Source: Neisseriaceae bacterium HSC-16F19
Lineage (GTDB): Bacteria > Pseudomonadota > Gammaproteobacteria > Burkholderiales > Neisseriaceae
Reading direction: 5' to 3'
Assembly (NCBI RefSeq): GCF_024171525.1
Contig: NZ_JALJZY010000005.1
Location: 62,001 to 126,000, forward strand
Length of the DNA: 64,000 nt
In this document: piece by piece, positions 16,492 to 24,680 of the stretch
Layout: each line of letters opens with the position of its first letter
Numbering within the stretch: the first letter of the stretch is position 1
Program-made: the position numbers and the translations under genes
Notes under the pieces: generated by a model
What the model saw: only the letters and a program-made list of their open reading frames with translations
Databases searched by the model: none
Told to the model about the DNA's origin: nothing

Positions 16492-17751
16492 ATGAACCCG
16501 AACCAACTCACCCACACCGCCGCCGTACTGGCGCGGGTACTGACTTTTGCACAACCGGCCGATGCGGTGGTATCGGCCTATTTTCGCGAGCACAAAAAGC
16601 TGGGGCGGCAAGACCGCCATGAAATCGCCGAGACCGTATTTGCCGCCGTGCGCCATTATCAGAAAATTACCGCCGTCCTGCCGGATGCCGTGCGCCAAAG
16701 CCGTTTGGCGGCGCTGGCGGCGCTGGTGTTGGGGCGCGGTCTGAATATCAGCCAGTTGGCCGAGTGCGCCAACGCAGAAGAGCAGCGCTTTTTGGGCGAA
16801 CTGAAAGCGCGCAAAACCGAGTTTTCAGGCAGCCTTAATACCGCCGCCGAATTGCCGCCATGGTTAATCGACACCTTGCAGGCGCAAGGTTGGGATGAGG
16901 CGGAGGTCTTGCGCTTCGGCCGCAGCATCGCCGCGCCCGCGCCTTTGGACTTGCGCGTCAATGCCCTCAAGGCCAAGCGCGACAAGGTGTTGGCGCAATT
17001 GCAGCAGGAAGGGCTGCGTTGCGAGCCGGGGCGCTATTCGCCATGGGCGCTGCGCCTGCACGACAAAACCGCGCTCATCCGCCATCCGTTGTTTACTGAG
17101 GGCTGCGTGGAAGTGCAGGATGAAGGCAGCCAGCTGCTGGCCTTGCTCACCGGTGCGCGCCGGGGTGAAATCGTGGTTGATTTTTGCGCCGGTGCCGGCG
17201 GCAAAACCCTGGCGCTGGGGGCGATGATGGCCAACAGCGGCCGCCTGTACGCCTTGGACGTGTCGGAAAAACGCTTGGCCAATCTCAAACCGCGCATGGT
17301 GCGTGCCGGGCTGAGCAATATCCATCCGCAACGCATCGAAAGCGAGCACGACAAGCGTTTGGAGCGCCTCTACGGCAAGGCCGACCGCGTGCTGGTGGAC
17401 GCGCCCTGTTCCGGTTTGGGCACGCTCAGACGCAATCCCGATTTGAAATACCGCCAATCGCCGGATACGCTGGAGAAGTTGTACGCACAGCAACACAGCA
17501 TACTCGCCGCCGCCGCGCGCCTGCTGCGTCCGGGCGGGCGGCTGGTGTATGCCACCTGCAGCGTGTTGGCGGGTGAAAACGAGGACCAAGCGGAGCGTTT
17601 TCTGGCCGAACACCCCGGCTGGCAGGCCGAGCCGGTGGGTGAAGTACTGCAAAAAGATCTACAAATACCCGCAAGCGGTGTATATTTGCGTCTGGATACC
17701 GCGGTGCACCAAACCGACGGTTTTTTTGCGGCTGTGTTCCGCAAAGATTGA
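16492..17751 (+). CDS. RsmB-type rRNA (cytosine-C5) methyltransferase
   Basis: SAM-dependent m5C methyltransferase of the RsmB/NOL1/NOP2 family. 419 residues from ATG 16492. An N-terminal NusB-like helical region (1-140) precedes the Rossmann domain with VVDFCAGAGGKTLALG, the catalytic motif DAPCSGLGTLRRNPD and the second conserved cysteine in VYATCSV. Two starts are possible: 16492, with no Shine-Dalgarno because a REP palindrome lies directly upstream, or 16453, which would translate through the REP and add 13 residues; homology favours 16492. An intragenic DUS is at about 16819-16833. Confidence 0.88.
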   Translation: MNPNQLTHTAAVLARVLTFAQPADAVVSAYFREHKKLGRQDRHEIAETVFAAVRHYQKITAVLPDAVRQSRLAALAALVLGRGLNISQLAECANAEEQRFLGELKARKTEFSGSLNTAAELPPWLIDTLQAQGWDEAEVLRFGRSIAAPAPLDLRVNALKAKRDKVLAQLQQEGLRCEPGRYSPWALRLHDKTALIRHPLFTEGCVEVQDEGSQLLALLTGARRGEIVVDFCAGAGGKTLALGAMMANSGRLYALDVSEKRLANLKPRMVRAGLSNIHPQRIESEHDKRLERLYGKADRVLVDAPCSGLGTLRRNPDLKYRQSPDTLEKLYAQQHSILAAAARLLRPGGRLVYATCSVLAGENEDQAERFLAEHPGWQAEPVGEVLQKDLQIPASGVYLRLDTAVHQTDGFFAAVFRKD

Positions 17752-17782
17752 TGATGTAACTTTATGTAATTAAGGAATTTTG

Positions 17783-18091
17783 ATGAGCATCCAACAGGAA
17801 ATCAAAGATTTTGTCAGCGCCAACCGCGTGGTGTTGTTTATGAAAGGTACCAAGCAGTTTCCGCAATGCGGCTTCTCCTCACGTGCGGTACAGATTCTGC
17901 AAGCGGCCGGTTGTCAGGATTTTGTGACCGTGAATGTGCTGGAAAACGACGCCGTGCGCCAGGGCATTAAGGAATATTCCGACTGGCCGACCATTCCGCA
18001 GCTTTATATCAACGGCGAATTTGTCGGCGGCTCGGACATCATGATGGAAATGTACGAAGCGGGCGAATTGCAGCCCCTGTTGCAAGGCTAA
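17783..18091 (+). CDS. grxD: Monothiol glutaredoxin, Grx4 type
   Basis: Iron-sulphur cluster carrier of the CGFS class. 102 residues; the CGFS active site is in [10 protein letters not shown] (about 26-35), followed by the glutathione-binding [19 protein letters not shown] segment. ATG 17783 has AAGGA at 17772-17776. Lies 32 bases after the methyltransferase gene and 10 before the next, so probably co-transcribed. Confidence 0.95.
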   Translation: MSIQQEIKDFVSANRVVLFMKGTKQFPQCGFSSRAVQILQAAGCQDFVTVNVLENDAVRQGIKEYSDWPTIPQLYINGEFVGGSDIMMEMYEAGELQPLLQG

Positions 18092-18100
18092 AGACCGGCC

Positions 18101-18760
18101 ATGCCCTCAAGGTGGAAAAAATGGTGCCTGCGCGCAGTGTCGGTGCCATTTTTTATTGTGCTCGTGTACGGTATGGCCAGTCTGTTGCTGGCTTTAGTAC
18201 CGGTACAGCGCAGCCTGCCTGCGGAGGCGGCAGACGGTGCCGTGCACAGCGTTTATTTGGTCAGCAACGGCGTGCACATCAATCTGGTCTTGCCCGCACG
18301 CGATGCCGAGGCCGATTGGCCGCAATGGCTGCCTGAAGCCGGAGTAGACGGTGTGGGTGAGTGGCTGTATCTGGGTTGGGGCAGCGAAGCGTTTTATACC
18401 CAAGTGCCGACTTGGGGTGATTTGACGCCGTCGGTAGCCGCCAAAGCTTTGCTGTGGGACAGCAGCGTGCTGTTTGCGCGTTACGGCCCGCCACCACACA
18501 CTGCCGAACCCGCCTATGTGCGCCGTCTGGATTTGAGCACGCCGCAATACCGCCGCCTGTTGGCCGATGTGCGCGCCCAATGGGCCGAACCCGCTCCCTT
18601 GCCCGGCCAGCCGCATTTTTACCGTGCCCGCGGCGCCTACCAGCCGCTGCAAACCTGTAACGAATGGGTGCGCCGCCGCCTGTATCACGCCGGTGTGCGC
18701 GTGCCTGCGTGGACACCGTTTGACCGGCCTTTGTTGTGGTTTTTTGAGCAGCATTTTTGA
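18101..18760 (+). CDS. DUF2459/TIGR02117 family protein
   Basis: 219 residues. An N-terminal hydrophobic helix (about 12-33) anchors or exports the protein; the rest contains VYLVSNGVHINLVLP, a YLGWGSEAFYTQVPTW motif and TCNEWVRRRL near the end, which match the TIGR02117 family, sometimes called urease-region proteins although no urease is here. The conserved Cys-Asn and His suggest a papain-like or amidase fold (inference). It closes a likely operon with grxD. Confidence 0.8.
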   Translation: MPSRWKKWCLRAVSVPFFIVLVYGMASLLLALVPVQRSLPAEAADGAVHSVYLVSNGVHINLVLPARDAEADWPQWLPEAGVDGVGEWLYLGWGSEAFYTQVPTWGDLTPSVAAKALLWDSSVLFARYGPPPHTAEPAYVRRLDLSTPQYRRLLADVRAQWAEPAPLPGQPHFYRARGAYQPLQTCNEWVRRRLYHAGVRVPAWTPFDRPLLWFFEQHF

Positions 18761-18817
18761 TCAAATGCACACAGCCGGTTGAAATCCCGTGGCATCCTGC
18801 CGGCAATTGCAGATTTG

Positions 18818-18923
18818 TATAGTCGAATAAAATAAGAACGAGACAAGGCAGCAAGCCGCAGACAGTACAGATAGTACGGCAAGGTGCAGCAACGCCGTAT
18901 CGTTCTTATTTTAAATGACTATA
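18818..18923. mobile_element. Correia-like element, short form (left of pair)
   Basis: 106 bp: TATAGTCGAATAAAATAAGA at the left, CTTATTTTAAATGACTATA at the right, with GCAGACAGTACAGATAGTAC and GCAACGCCGTATCG inside. Almost identical to the copy at 19282-19387, in the same orientation. Confidence 0.85.
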
Positions 18924-18930
18924 CTATTGA

Positions 18931-19420
18931 GGTATCTACATAGTTTTGGGGCTGCCTGAAATGTTTGGATTGGTATTCGGTTCAGATAGCCAAACGTTAA
19001 TCCAAACATGTTGACGGCTACAGCCCTATCCGCTGGCGCAGCCGAACGGAGCGCAGTTTTTCGGGGAGCAAGGGCAAATCTGTTTGAGCAGCGCAGCTGC
19101 GAGTTGTTGCCCGCCCGAAAAACTGTGCGGAGAGAGGGAAGTTTGCGCAGCAAACCTGCAACCGCGGCCGCCTTTCTTTTGCCTTCTTTTCTTTGGCGGC
19201 GCAAAGAATACATCCGCGTGACCGCAGGGAATCCCGTGGGACGGCCACGAAGCGCACAGTAAAATGTAAGGTAACGTACACTATAGTCGACTAAAATAAG
19301 AACGAGACAAGACAGCAAGCCGCAGACAGTACAGATAGTACGGCAAGGCGCAGCAACGCCGTATCGTTCTTATTTTAAATGACTATACTAAAGTGACATT
19401 GCTTATGTTTTCAGGCAGCC
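18931..19420. repeat. Large structured repeat, copy B, interrupted by a Correia-like element
   Basis: Begins GGTATCTACAT then a DUS (18949-18960); the core runs to about 19202, and the alternative 3' module (CCGCGTGACCGCAGGGAATC...) runs to 19262. At 19282 it is interrupted by a Correia-like element; the repeat end (TATGTTTTCAGGCAGCC) resumes after 19387. The main stem, 19054-19065 with 19114-19125, has A-U in place of the G-C pair in copies A and C. It lies in the 680-base gap between the DUF2459 gene and gshB. Confidence 0.8.
19282..19387. mobile_element. Correia-like element, short form (right of pair)
   Basis: 106 bp, TATAGTCGACTAAAATAAGA to TTTAAATGACTATA. Inserted in the 3' end of large repeat copy B, 54 bases before the gshB start, so it probably carries or displaces the gshB promoter. 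Confidence 0.85.
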
Positions 19421-19440
19421 CCTATTTAAGGAATATCACC

Positions 19441-20406
19441 ATGGACCTACTGTTTATTGCCGACCCTTTGGGCAGTTTCAAAACCTATAAAGACACCACT
19501 TATGCCATGATGCGCGAGGCGGCACGGCGCGGCCACCGCCTGTTTCATGTGCTGAGCGGCGAATTGTCGCTGCGCGAAGGCAAGGTATGGGCGCAGGCGG
19601 CGCCGTTTGATTTTGTCGGTGCCGAAGCGGGCGGTGCTGCCTGGTTTCAGCACCATGAAGCGGGTGCGCGCATGCTGGCGGATTTCGATGCGGTGATTAT
19701 GCGTACCGACCCGCCCTTTGATTTGCAATACCTCTACGCCACGCAATTGCTGACGCTGGCGGCGGAGCAGGGCGCCAAAGTGTTCAACAGCGGCCAGGCC
19801 ATGCGCGACTTTAACGAAAAACTGGCTATTCTCAATTTCGCCGAACTGACGGCGCCCACGCTGGTGTCCACCCGTGCCGCCGATATCCGCGCCTTTCTGG
19901 CCGAACACGGCGACATCATCGTCAAACCGCTGGACGGCATGGGCGGCAGCGGCATTTTCCGCCTGCGCACCGATGACCCCAATATCGGCAGCATCTTGGA
20001 AACGCTGATGCGCTTGGACAGCCGCACCATTATGGCGCAGCGTTATATTCCGGAAATCGTCGAGGGCGACAAACGCGTGCTGGTGATCGGCGGCGAGGTG
20101 GTGCCTTATGCACTGGCGCGTATTCCGCAAGGCGGCGAAACCCGCGGCAATCTGGCCGCAGGTGGCAAGGGTGTGGCCCAGCCTTTGAGCGCACGCGACC
20201 GCCACATTGCCGAAACCGTGGCGCCGGAATTGGTGCGCCGCGGCATTCTGTTGGCCGGTTTGGATGTGATTGGCGATTACCTCACCGAAGTGAATGTCAC
20301 CAGCCCCACCGGTTTTCAGGAAATCATGCAGCAAACCGGTTTTGATGTGGCTGCGCGTTTTGTTGATGTGGTAGAACAATGGTCAGCCGGTCTTCAGGCT
20401 GCCTGA
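19441..20406 (+). CDS. gshB: Glutathione synthetase
   Basis: Joins gamma-glutamylcysteine and glycine with ATP. 321 residues from ATG 19441; AAGGA at 19428-19432 sets the start. Prokaryotic GshB features: N-terminal [25 protein letters not shown], the ATP-grasp segments [15 protein letters not shown] and [11 protein letters not shown], and the glycine-rich loop with [20 protein letters not shown] at the end. The terminal Gly-Leu-Gln-Ala-Ala codons overlap a DUS. Confidence 0.96.
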   Translation: MDLLFIADPLGSFKTYKDTTYAMMREAARRGHRLFHVLSGELSLREGKVWAQAAPFDFVGAEAGGAAWFQHHEAGARMLADFDAVIMRTDPPFDLQYLYATQLLTLAAEQGAKVFNSGQAMRDFNEKLAILNFAELTAPTLVSTRAADIRAFLAEHGDIIVKPLDGMGGSGIFRLRTDDPNIGSILETLMRLDSRTIMAQRYIPEIVEGDKRVLVIGGEVVPYALARIPQGGETRGNLAAGGKGVAQPLSARDRHIAETVAPELVRRGILLAGLDVIGDYLTEVNVTSPTGFQEIMQQTGFDVAARFVDVVEQWSAGLQAA

Positions 20407-20473
20407 AAAAACACTTTGGGTATAAAATCCGCCTGCGGTAGCAGATTGTGATGAACAGTTAAGGGGGAGGGCG

Positions 20474-21187
20474 ATGCGTGCCGATATGATGCATACCAAA
20501 ACCATCGGTCTGGTGGGCGGCTTGAGCTGGGTGTCGACGCTGGAGTATTACCGGCGCATCAACCAGCTGATGAACCGCGCCCGCGGCGGCCATTACAGCG
20601 CCCATATTTTTATCGACAGTGTAGACGAAGGTCTGTTTCTGGATGCCCAGCGCAAAGACCCCAGCGAAGAAAGCTGTGCGCTCATCATTGCCGATGCCGT
20701 GGGCCGTTTACAGGCGGCAGGGGCGGAAATTGTTGCCCTGTGCGCCAACGGTCTGCACCGTTTTTTACCGGCCATCCGGCGCCGTTATCCGCAGGTGGAA
20801 ATTGTGGATTTGGCCGTGGCCGTGGCGGCCGAAACCGCGGCCATGAATATCCGCCGTTTGGGCATCTTGGGGGTGGAAGCCACCATGAGCGGTGATTTTT
20901 ATCCGCGTGCCTTGGCCGAGCAGGGCATGATTGCGGTGGTGCCCAATGCGGCGGAGCGTGCGGAAATCCACGACATTATTCTGGACGAACTCACCCGCAA
21001 CCGCTTTACCGCCGCCAGCCGCGAATACGTGCGCGCGGTCATCGGCCATTTGGATGCCGATGCGGTGCTCTTGGCCTGCACCGAACTGCCTTTGCTGGTG
21101 GAAGACGCCGGAGTAGGCGGCAAAGCGGTGTTGTCGAGCGTGGAACTGCATTGTCGTGCCATTACCGCGCGGGCACTGGCTGCCTGA
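20474..21187 (+). CDS. Aspartate/glutamate racemase family protein
   Basis: PLP-independent amino acid racemase of the YgeA/RacX class. 237 residues; GLVGGLSWVSTLEYYRRIN (13-31) is typical, as is the second catalytic cysteine in LLACTELPLL (about 193-202). The first cysteine sits in ALCANGLHRF, where most members have CNT-x-H, so the Asn-Thr pair is altered. The start could be 20474 or the Met codons 4-5 residues on; AGGGGGAGGG lies just upstream. Substrate unknown. Confidence 0.8.
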   Translation: MRADMMHTKTIGLVGGLSWVSTLEYYRRINQLMNRARGGHYSAHIFIDSVDEGLFLDAQRKDPSEESCALIIADAVGRLQAAGAEIVALCANGLHRFLPAIRRRYPQVEIVDLAVAVAAETAAMNIRRLGILGVEATMSGDFYPRALAEQGMIAVVPNAAERAEIHDIILDELTRNRFTAASREYVRAVIGHLDADAVLLACTELPLLVEDAGVGGKAVLSSVELHCRAITARALAA

Positions 21188-21202
21188 AAACGGAACGGAC
21201 GC

Positions 21203-21610
21203 ATGCGTGATTCCCTACCGCCGCCGCAGGACGAGCACTACGCAGCCCGCATGAAGGGCCGGGCGGGTATCCGCCGCATTGTGCAGGCGCTGGGTTATTC
21301 CTGGCACGGCGTGCGCGCCGCCTGTGAAGAAGCCGGATTCCGCGAACTGCTGTGGATAAATGCCGTGCTGCTGGTGTTGGCGCTGTGGCTGCCGTTTGAA
21401 ACCGCGGTGCGCCTGGTGCTGATACTGGTGTCTTTCCTCACACTGGTGGTGGAGTTAATCAATACGGCGGTGGAAGCTGCGGTAGACCATACTTCGCAGG
21501 CAGAGCACCCCTTGGCCAAACGGGCCAAAGACGCCGCATCCGCAGCGCTTTATCTGTTGTTGGCGGCGCTGATGGTATTGTGGCTGGTGGCTTTATATGA
21601 TGTGTTGTAA
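21203..21610 (+). CDS. dgkA: Diacylglycerol kinase, copy 1
   Basis: Small trimeric inner-membrane lipid kinase that recycles diacylglycerol to phosphatidic acid. 135 residues, three hydrophobic helices at about 46-64, 68-87 and 110-132, and the active-site motif VVELINTAVEAAVDHTS (about 80-96) with HPLAKRAKDAASA after it. A 25-residue cytoplasmic N-terminus precedes the amphipathic RIVQALGYSWHGVRAACEEAGFRE. Starts 15 bases after the racemase gene. A second copy follows. Confidence 0.92.
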   Translation: MRDSLPPPQDEHYAARMKGRAGIRRIVQALGYSWHGVRAACEEAGFRELLWINAVLLVLALWLPFETAVRLVLILVSFLTLVVELINTAVEAAVDHTSQAEHPLAKRAKDAASAALYLLLAALMVLWLVALYDVL

Positions 21611-21661
21611 ACCCGGTCTTGTCTTCTTTTCAGGCAGCCTGATTGTTATGGCAATAGCTTT

Positions 21662-22081
21662 ATGAATCCCAACCATTCTCCTTCTGAAACCGATTTTGCC
21701 ACCGCAGCCAAGGGTAAAACCGGCATCCGCCGCATATTCAATGCTTTCGGATACTCCTTAGCCGGTTTGCGTGCCGCTTGGAGCGAAGCGGCATTCCGCC
21801 AAGTGGTGTGCCTGAATGCGGTTTTGCTGCTATTGTTGTGGTGGCTGGATTTCGGCCCGGCCACACAGATGATGCTGGTGATGGCCTCGATGATCAGCAT
21901 CATGATGGAACTCATCAATACCGCCATCGAAGCCGCCGTAGATCATACCTCGCTGGCACGCCATCCCTTGGCCAAACGGGCCAAAGATGCCGGGTCGGCA
22001 GTGCAGCTCTTGGCCCTGATCCAATTGGCCCTACTGTGGGGGATGGCCTTGTGGCGCGAATATGGTTGGAATGTGTTTTGA
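21662..22081 (+). CDS. dgkA: Diacylglycerol kinase, copy 2
   Basis: 139 residues, paralogue of the gene just upstream: the same GIRRI-x-x-ALGYS/AFGYS amphipathic helix, ELINTAIEAAVDHTS active-site motif and HPLAKRAKDAGSA stretch, while the membrane helices differ strongly (LLLLLWWLDFGPATQMMLVM against AVLLVLALWLPFETAVRL). All catalytic residues visible in copy 1 are retained, so both look functional. A DUS lies in the 51-base gap between them. Confidence 0.92.
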   Translation: MNPNHSPSETDFATAAKGKTGIRRIFNAFGYSLAGLRAAWSEAAFRQVVCLNAVLLLLLWWLDFGPATQMMLVMASMISIMMELINTAIEAAVDHTSLARHPLAKRAKDAGSAVQLLALIQLALLWGMALWREYGWNVF

Positions 22082-22106
22082 ATTTGCCGTAATGAAAGGA
22101 ATGACG

Positions 22107-22580
22107 ATGCTTTATCACAAGATGTTGACCGGTATCTGCATGGGTTTGTTTGCCGCAGCAGCATGGGCGCAAGCACCGCAAGGCATCCAAGTCGAACAGG
22201 CTTGGGCGCGGTTTACCACCCCGGGCATGAGCATGGGCGGTGCGTTTATGGACATTCACAACCACAGCGGACGTGATGACGAACTGGTGGCCGCCGAGAC
22301 AGCGGTTGCGCAAACAGTGGAATTGCACACCCACATACACGAGCAGGGCGTGATGCGCATGCGCCAATTGCCGGGCGGTATTGCGCTGCCGCAAGGACAG
22401 ACCGTGCGTTTGCAGCCCGGCGGCCTGCACCTGATGCTGATGGGCTTGCAACAACCCTTAAAAACGGGCGAGCGCGTGACCGTGAAGCTTACATTCCGCC
22501 ATGCCCCGCCGCAAACCGTGGTATTGCCGGTTGAAACCGGTGCAGGCAGAAGTGGGGCTGCAACAAAACACCATCATTAA
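22107..22580 (+). CDS. PCuAC-family periplasmic copper chaperone
   Basis: Binds Cu(I) in the periplasm and delivers it to cytochrome oxidase or other enzymes. 157 residues. ATG 22107 is chosen because AAAGGA (22095-22100) is 6 bases upstream and a signal peptide follows (MLYHKMLTGICMGLFAAAAW-AQA). The PCuAC copper motif is visible: VELHTHIHEQGVMRM, then HLMLMGL about 25 residues later (H-x-M). The C-terminus ends TKHHH, an added potential ligand cluster. Related proteins occur in pathogenic Neisseria. Confidence 0.85.
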   Translation: MLYHKMLTGICMGLFAAAAWAQAPQGIQVEQAWARFTTPGMSMGGAFMDIHNHSGRDDELVAAETAVAQTVELHTHIHEQGVMRMRQLPGGIALPQGQTVRLQPGGLHLMLMGLQQPLKTGERVTVKLTFRHAPPQTVVLPVETGAGRSGAATKHHH

Positions 22581-22600
22581 ATTTGCCGGATTTTCAGGCT

Positions 22601-22784
22601 GAGACCTTTGCAAAACCCCCATCTGCGGCGCATTTCTGCGTTGGAAGTTTATGCCCGTAGGGGTACTGCTCGCTCGCTTGCCCTGTCATAAGGATGTCTG
22701 TCCCACAGGGATTTCCTACGGTCACGCTCGCTGCGCTGCTACGCCTTGAACTGCATCCACATCTGAAGGTTTTGCAAAGGTCTC
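22601..22784. mobile_element. Miniature inverted-repeat element inserted in a DUS
   Basis: 184 bp with perfect terminal repeats GAGACCTTTGCAAAACC and GGTTTTGCAAAGGTCTC. The flanks are AGGCT on both sides (22596-22600 and 22785-22789), a 5-bp target duplication in the middle of the palindromic DUS TTTTCAGGCTGCCTGAAAA. No coding capacity. Termini of this sequence are carried by neisserial IS elements (from memory, IS5-like), so this is probably a non-autonomous derivative. Confidence 0.8.
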
Positions 22785-22794
22785 AGGCTGCCTG

Positions 22795-22826
22795 AAAAAA
22801 GCGTCCGCTTCGGCGGACGCTTTTTA
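22795..22826. terminator. Terminator with UUCG tetraloop
   Basis: A-tract, GCGTCCGC-TTCG-GCGGACGC, TTTTT between the copper chaperone gene and convergent rpe; works in both directions. Confidence 0.92.
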
Positions 22827-22828
22827 TT

Positions 22829-23512
22829 TCAACAACGGACATTGCTTAAAGCCTGGCGCATTTCTGCGATGGCCTGTGCATAATCCGCTTGGCCGAAAAT
22901 GGCAGAGCCGGCCACAAAGGTATCGGCACCGGCTGCGGCCACCGCTGCAATATTGTCGGCTTTAATGCCGCCATCTACCTCCAAGCGGATACGGCGTCCG
23001 TTTTCACCATAATACATATCCAGCAAAGAACGTACCTGGCTGACCTTGTGCAGGGTTTGGGCAATAAACTGCTGGCCGCCAAAACCGGGGTTGACCGACA
23101 TCAGCAATACCACATCCAGCTTGTCCAATACATGTTCCAACACATACACCGGTGTGGCCGGATTTAATACCAAGCCCGCCTGGCAACCGGCATCGCGTAT
23201 CAGGCTCAAACTGCGGTCAATATGGCGGCTGGCTTCCGGGTGAAAGGTAATGATGTCGGCACCGGCACGCGCAAAGGCACTGATCATCTCATCCACAGGC
23301 TCCACCATCAAATGGACATCAAGCGGCACCGAAGCATAGGGTTTGAGCGCCTGGCAGACCATGGGGCCGAAGGTGAGGTTGGGTACGTAATGGTTGTCCA
23401 TCACGTCAAAATGAATCCAGTCGGCACCGGCGGCGATGACTTGGGTGACTTCTTCGCCCAAGCGGGCAAAATCGGCAGAGAGAATGCTGGGGGCAATATA
23501 AAAATCCGGCAT
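22829..23512 (-). CDS. rpe: Ribulose-phosphate 3-epimerase
   Basis: Interconverts ribulose-5-P and xylulose-5-P. 227 residues, TIM barrel. Signatures: [16 protein letters not shown] at the N-terminus, [20 protein letters not shown] with metal ligands (His and Asp), [20 protein letters not shown] and the phosphate-binding DGGIKADN and AGSAIFG. The start is ATG 23512. It is followed by the UUCG terminator. Confidence 0.96.
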   Translation of the reverse strand: MPDFYIAPSILSADFARLGEEVTQVIAAGADWIHFDVMDNHYVPNLTFGPMVCQALKPYASVPLDVHLMVEPVDEMISAFARAGADIITFHPEASRHIDRSLSLIRDAGCQAGLVLNPATPVYVLEHVLDKLDVVLLMSVNPGFGGQQFIAQTLHKVSQVRSLLDMYYGENGRRIRLEVDGGIKADNIAAVAAAGADTFVAGSAIFGQADYAQAIAEMRQALSNVRC

Positions 23513-23703
23513 GGTGTGTGGTATTTCGGAATGAAGCAGGGCAGGGAAGGGGCTGTATTACGCCATGCAAATTTCTAAAAGGATACAAAATCTTGCGTGA
23601 CGGTGGTGGATGAAGGTTTACTCAAGTTTACGGCCATTATACGCGTTTCACGCCGACTGCTGTATACTGCGCCACAAACTAAAATCACAATAGGGATAAA
23701 TAC

Positions 23704-24135
23704 GTGCTGTACTCGTTCTACAAGCAAGGCTGGCTCTGGGGAGGATGCTTGGCCGTCACACTGCTGGCAGTGCCCTTGGAAAAGGCCCATGCCTTGGATT
23801 ACAAAGCCAATTGTGATATCCGCCAACTGGATTTAAGCGTGGTGCAAAACGCCAAACTGCGCTTGGTACGGCGCACGCACAAAAGCAAACTCGACCGCAC
23901 ACAGCGAACCGTCAATTCAGCCAACAACACCTATTTTGCCCATATTTCCGACCTGCTCAACCGCCCGGACTTTGACGAGGCTCTGATTAAGCAGCAGGTA
24001 CAGGAAAAGTACAACAGCCGCATCCAGCATGAAATCGAAGATTTGCGCAGCCAACATGCTTTTTTGCAGGTGCTTAATCCCAAACAGCGCCAGGATTGGT
24101 TGAACCAGTGTCTGAGATATAAGTGGAATCAGTAA
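23704..24135 (+). CDS. Spy/CpxP-like small periplasmic protein
   Basis: 143 residues from a GTG at 23704 preceded by AGGGA; a TATACT -10 lies at 23663-23668. N-terminal signal with hydrophobic core GGCLAVTLLAVPL and cleavage near AHA-LDYK. The mature part is helical and basic, with LNRPDFDEALIKQQVQEKYN and AFLQVLNPKQRQDW, which resembles the LTxxQ-type motif of Spy/CpxP chaperones (here LNPKQRQ). Two cysteines (CDIR and NQCLRY) could form a disulphide. The assignment is by motif, not by full family match. Confidence 0.6.
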   Translation: MLYSFYKQGWLWGGCLAVTLLAVPLEKAHALDYKANCDIRQLDLSVVQNAKLRLVRRTHKSKLDRTQRTVNSANNTYFAHISDLLNRPDFDEALIKQQVQEKYNSRIQHEIEDLRSQHAFLQVLNPKQRQDWLNQCLRYKWNQ

Positions 24136-24157
24136 GTAACTGCTTGCTTACATAAGC

Positions 24158-24185
24158 AAAAGCCCTTAAGAAATTAAGGGCTTTT
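24158..24185. terminator. Bidirectional terminator
   Basis: AAAAGCCCTTAA-GAAA-TTAAGGGCTTTT between the Spy-like gene and the end of the pilin operon. Confidence 0.92.
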
Positions 24186-24203
24186 CTATTTGTGTAATGT
24201 ACT

Positions 24204-24680
24204 TTATTTTCTCAATTCACAACCATTACTATTGGTTGTAGGGATATAGCTGTTTAGGCGCTGGCTGCACAGATAGGTGTTGCCCACATGGCTAATCCAC
24301 AAGGATCTGCTGCGACCAGTGGTGGTTTTGGGAACTGCAAACAGATGATAGGTCAGTATATTGTCATTGCCGCTACAACTGGCATGAGTGTCTCCGCAGC
24401 GAATTGCGACATCATAGCGTGCAGATACATTTGTATCGACAGAAGATAGGCCAAGATTAAAGGTGTTTTGAATGGTGGCGCCGGTCAGATTACCTTTAAT
24501 TTTTTCACGCGCAATCATCTGATTGATGGTGGTCAGGTTGGTACGCGCCTGCTCCAAATCGGCTTTTTCGCGGTAGCTGTCATAAGCAGGAATGGCGATA
24601 ACGGCCAATATGCCGACAATGGCAATGGCAATAATGATCTCTACCAATGTAAAGCCACGGTTGTGTTTATATTGCATCAT
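24204..24680 (-). CDS. pilL: Minor type IV pilin PilL/PilX type
   Basis: Fifth gene of the pilHIJKL/X operon. 158 residues. Prepilin signal MMQYKHNRG followed by FTLVEIIIAIAIVGILAVIA, with Glu5 of the mature protein, then a variable globular domain with cysteines in the C-terminal half (IRCGDTHASC, YLCSQ, GCELRK). Its ATG overlaps the pilK stop by 4 bases. In meningococcus the gene in this place (pilX) promotes aggregation and adhesion; in gonococcus it is pilL. Which equivalent this is cannot be told from the sequence. Confidence 0.85.
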   Translation of the reverse strand: MMQYKHNRGFTLVEIIIAIAIVGILAVIAIPAYDSYREKADLEQARTNLTTINQMIAREKIKGNLTGATIQNTFNLGLSSVDTNVSARYDVAIRCGDTHASCSGNDNILTYHLFAVPKTTTGRSRSLWISHVGNTYLCSQRLNSYIPTTNSNGCELRK

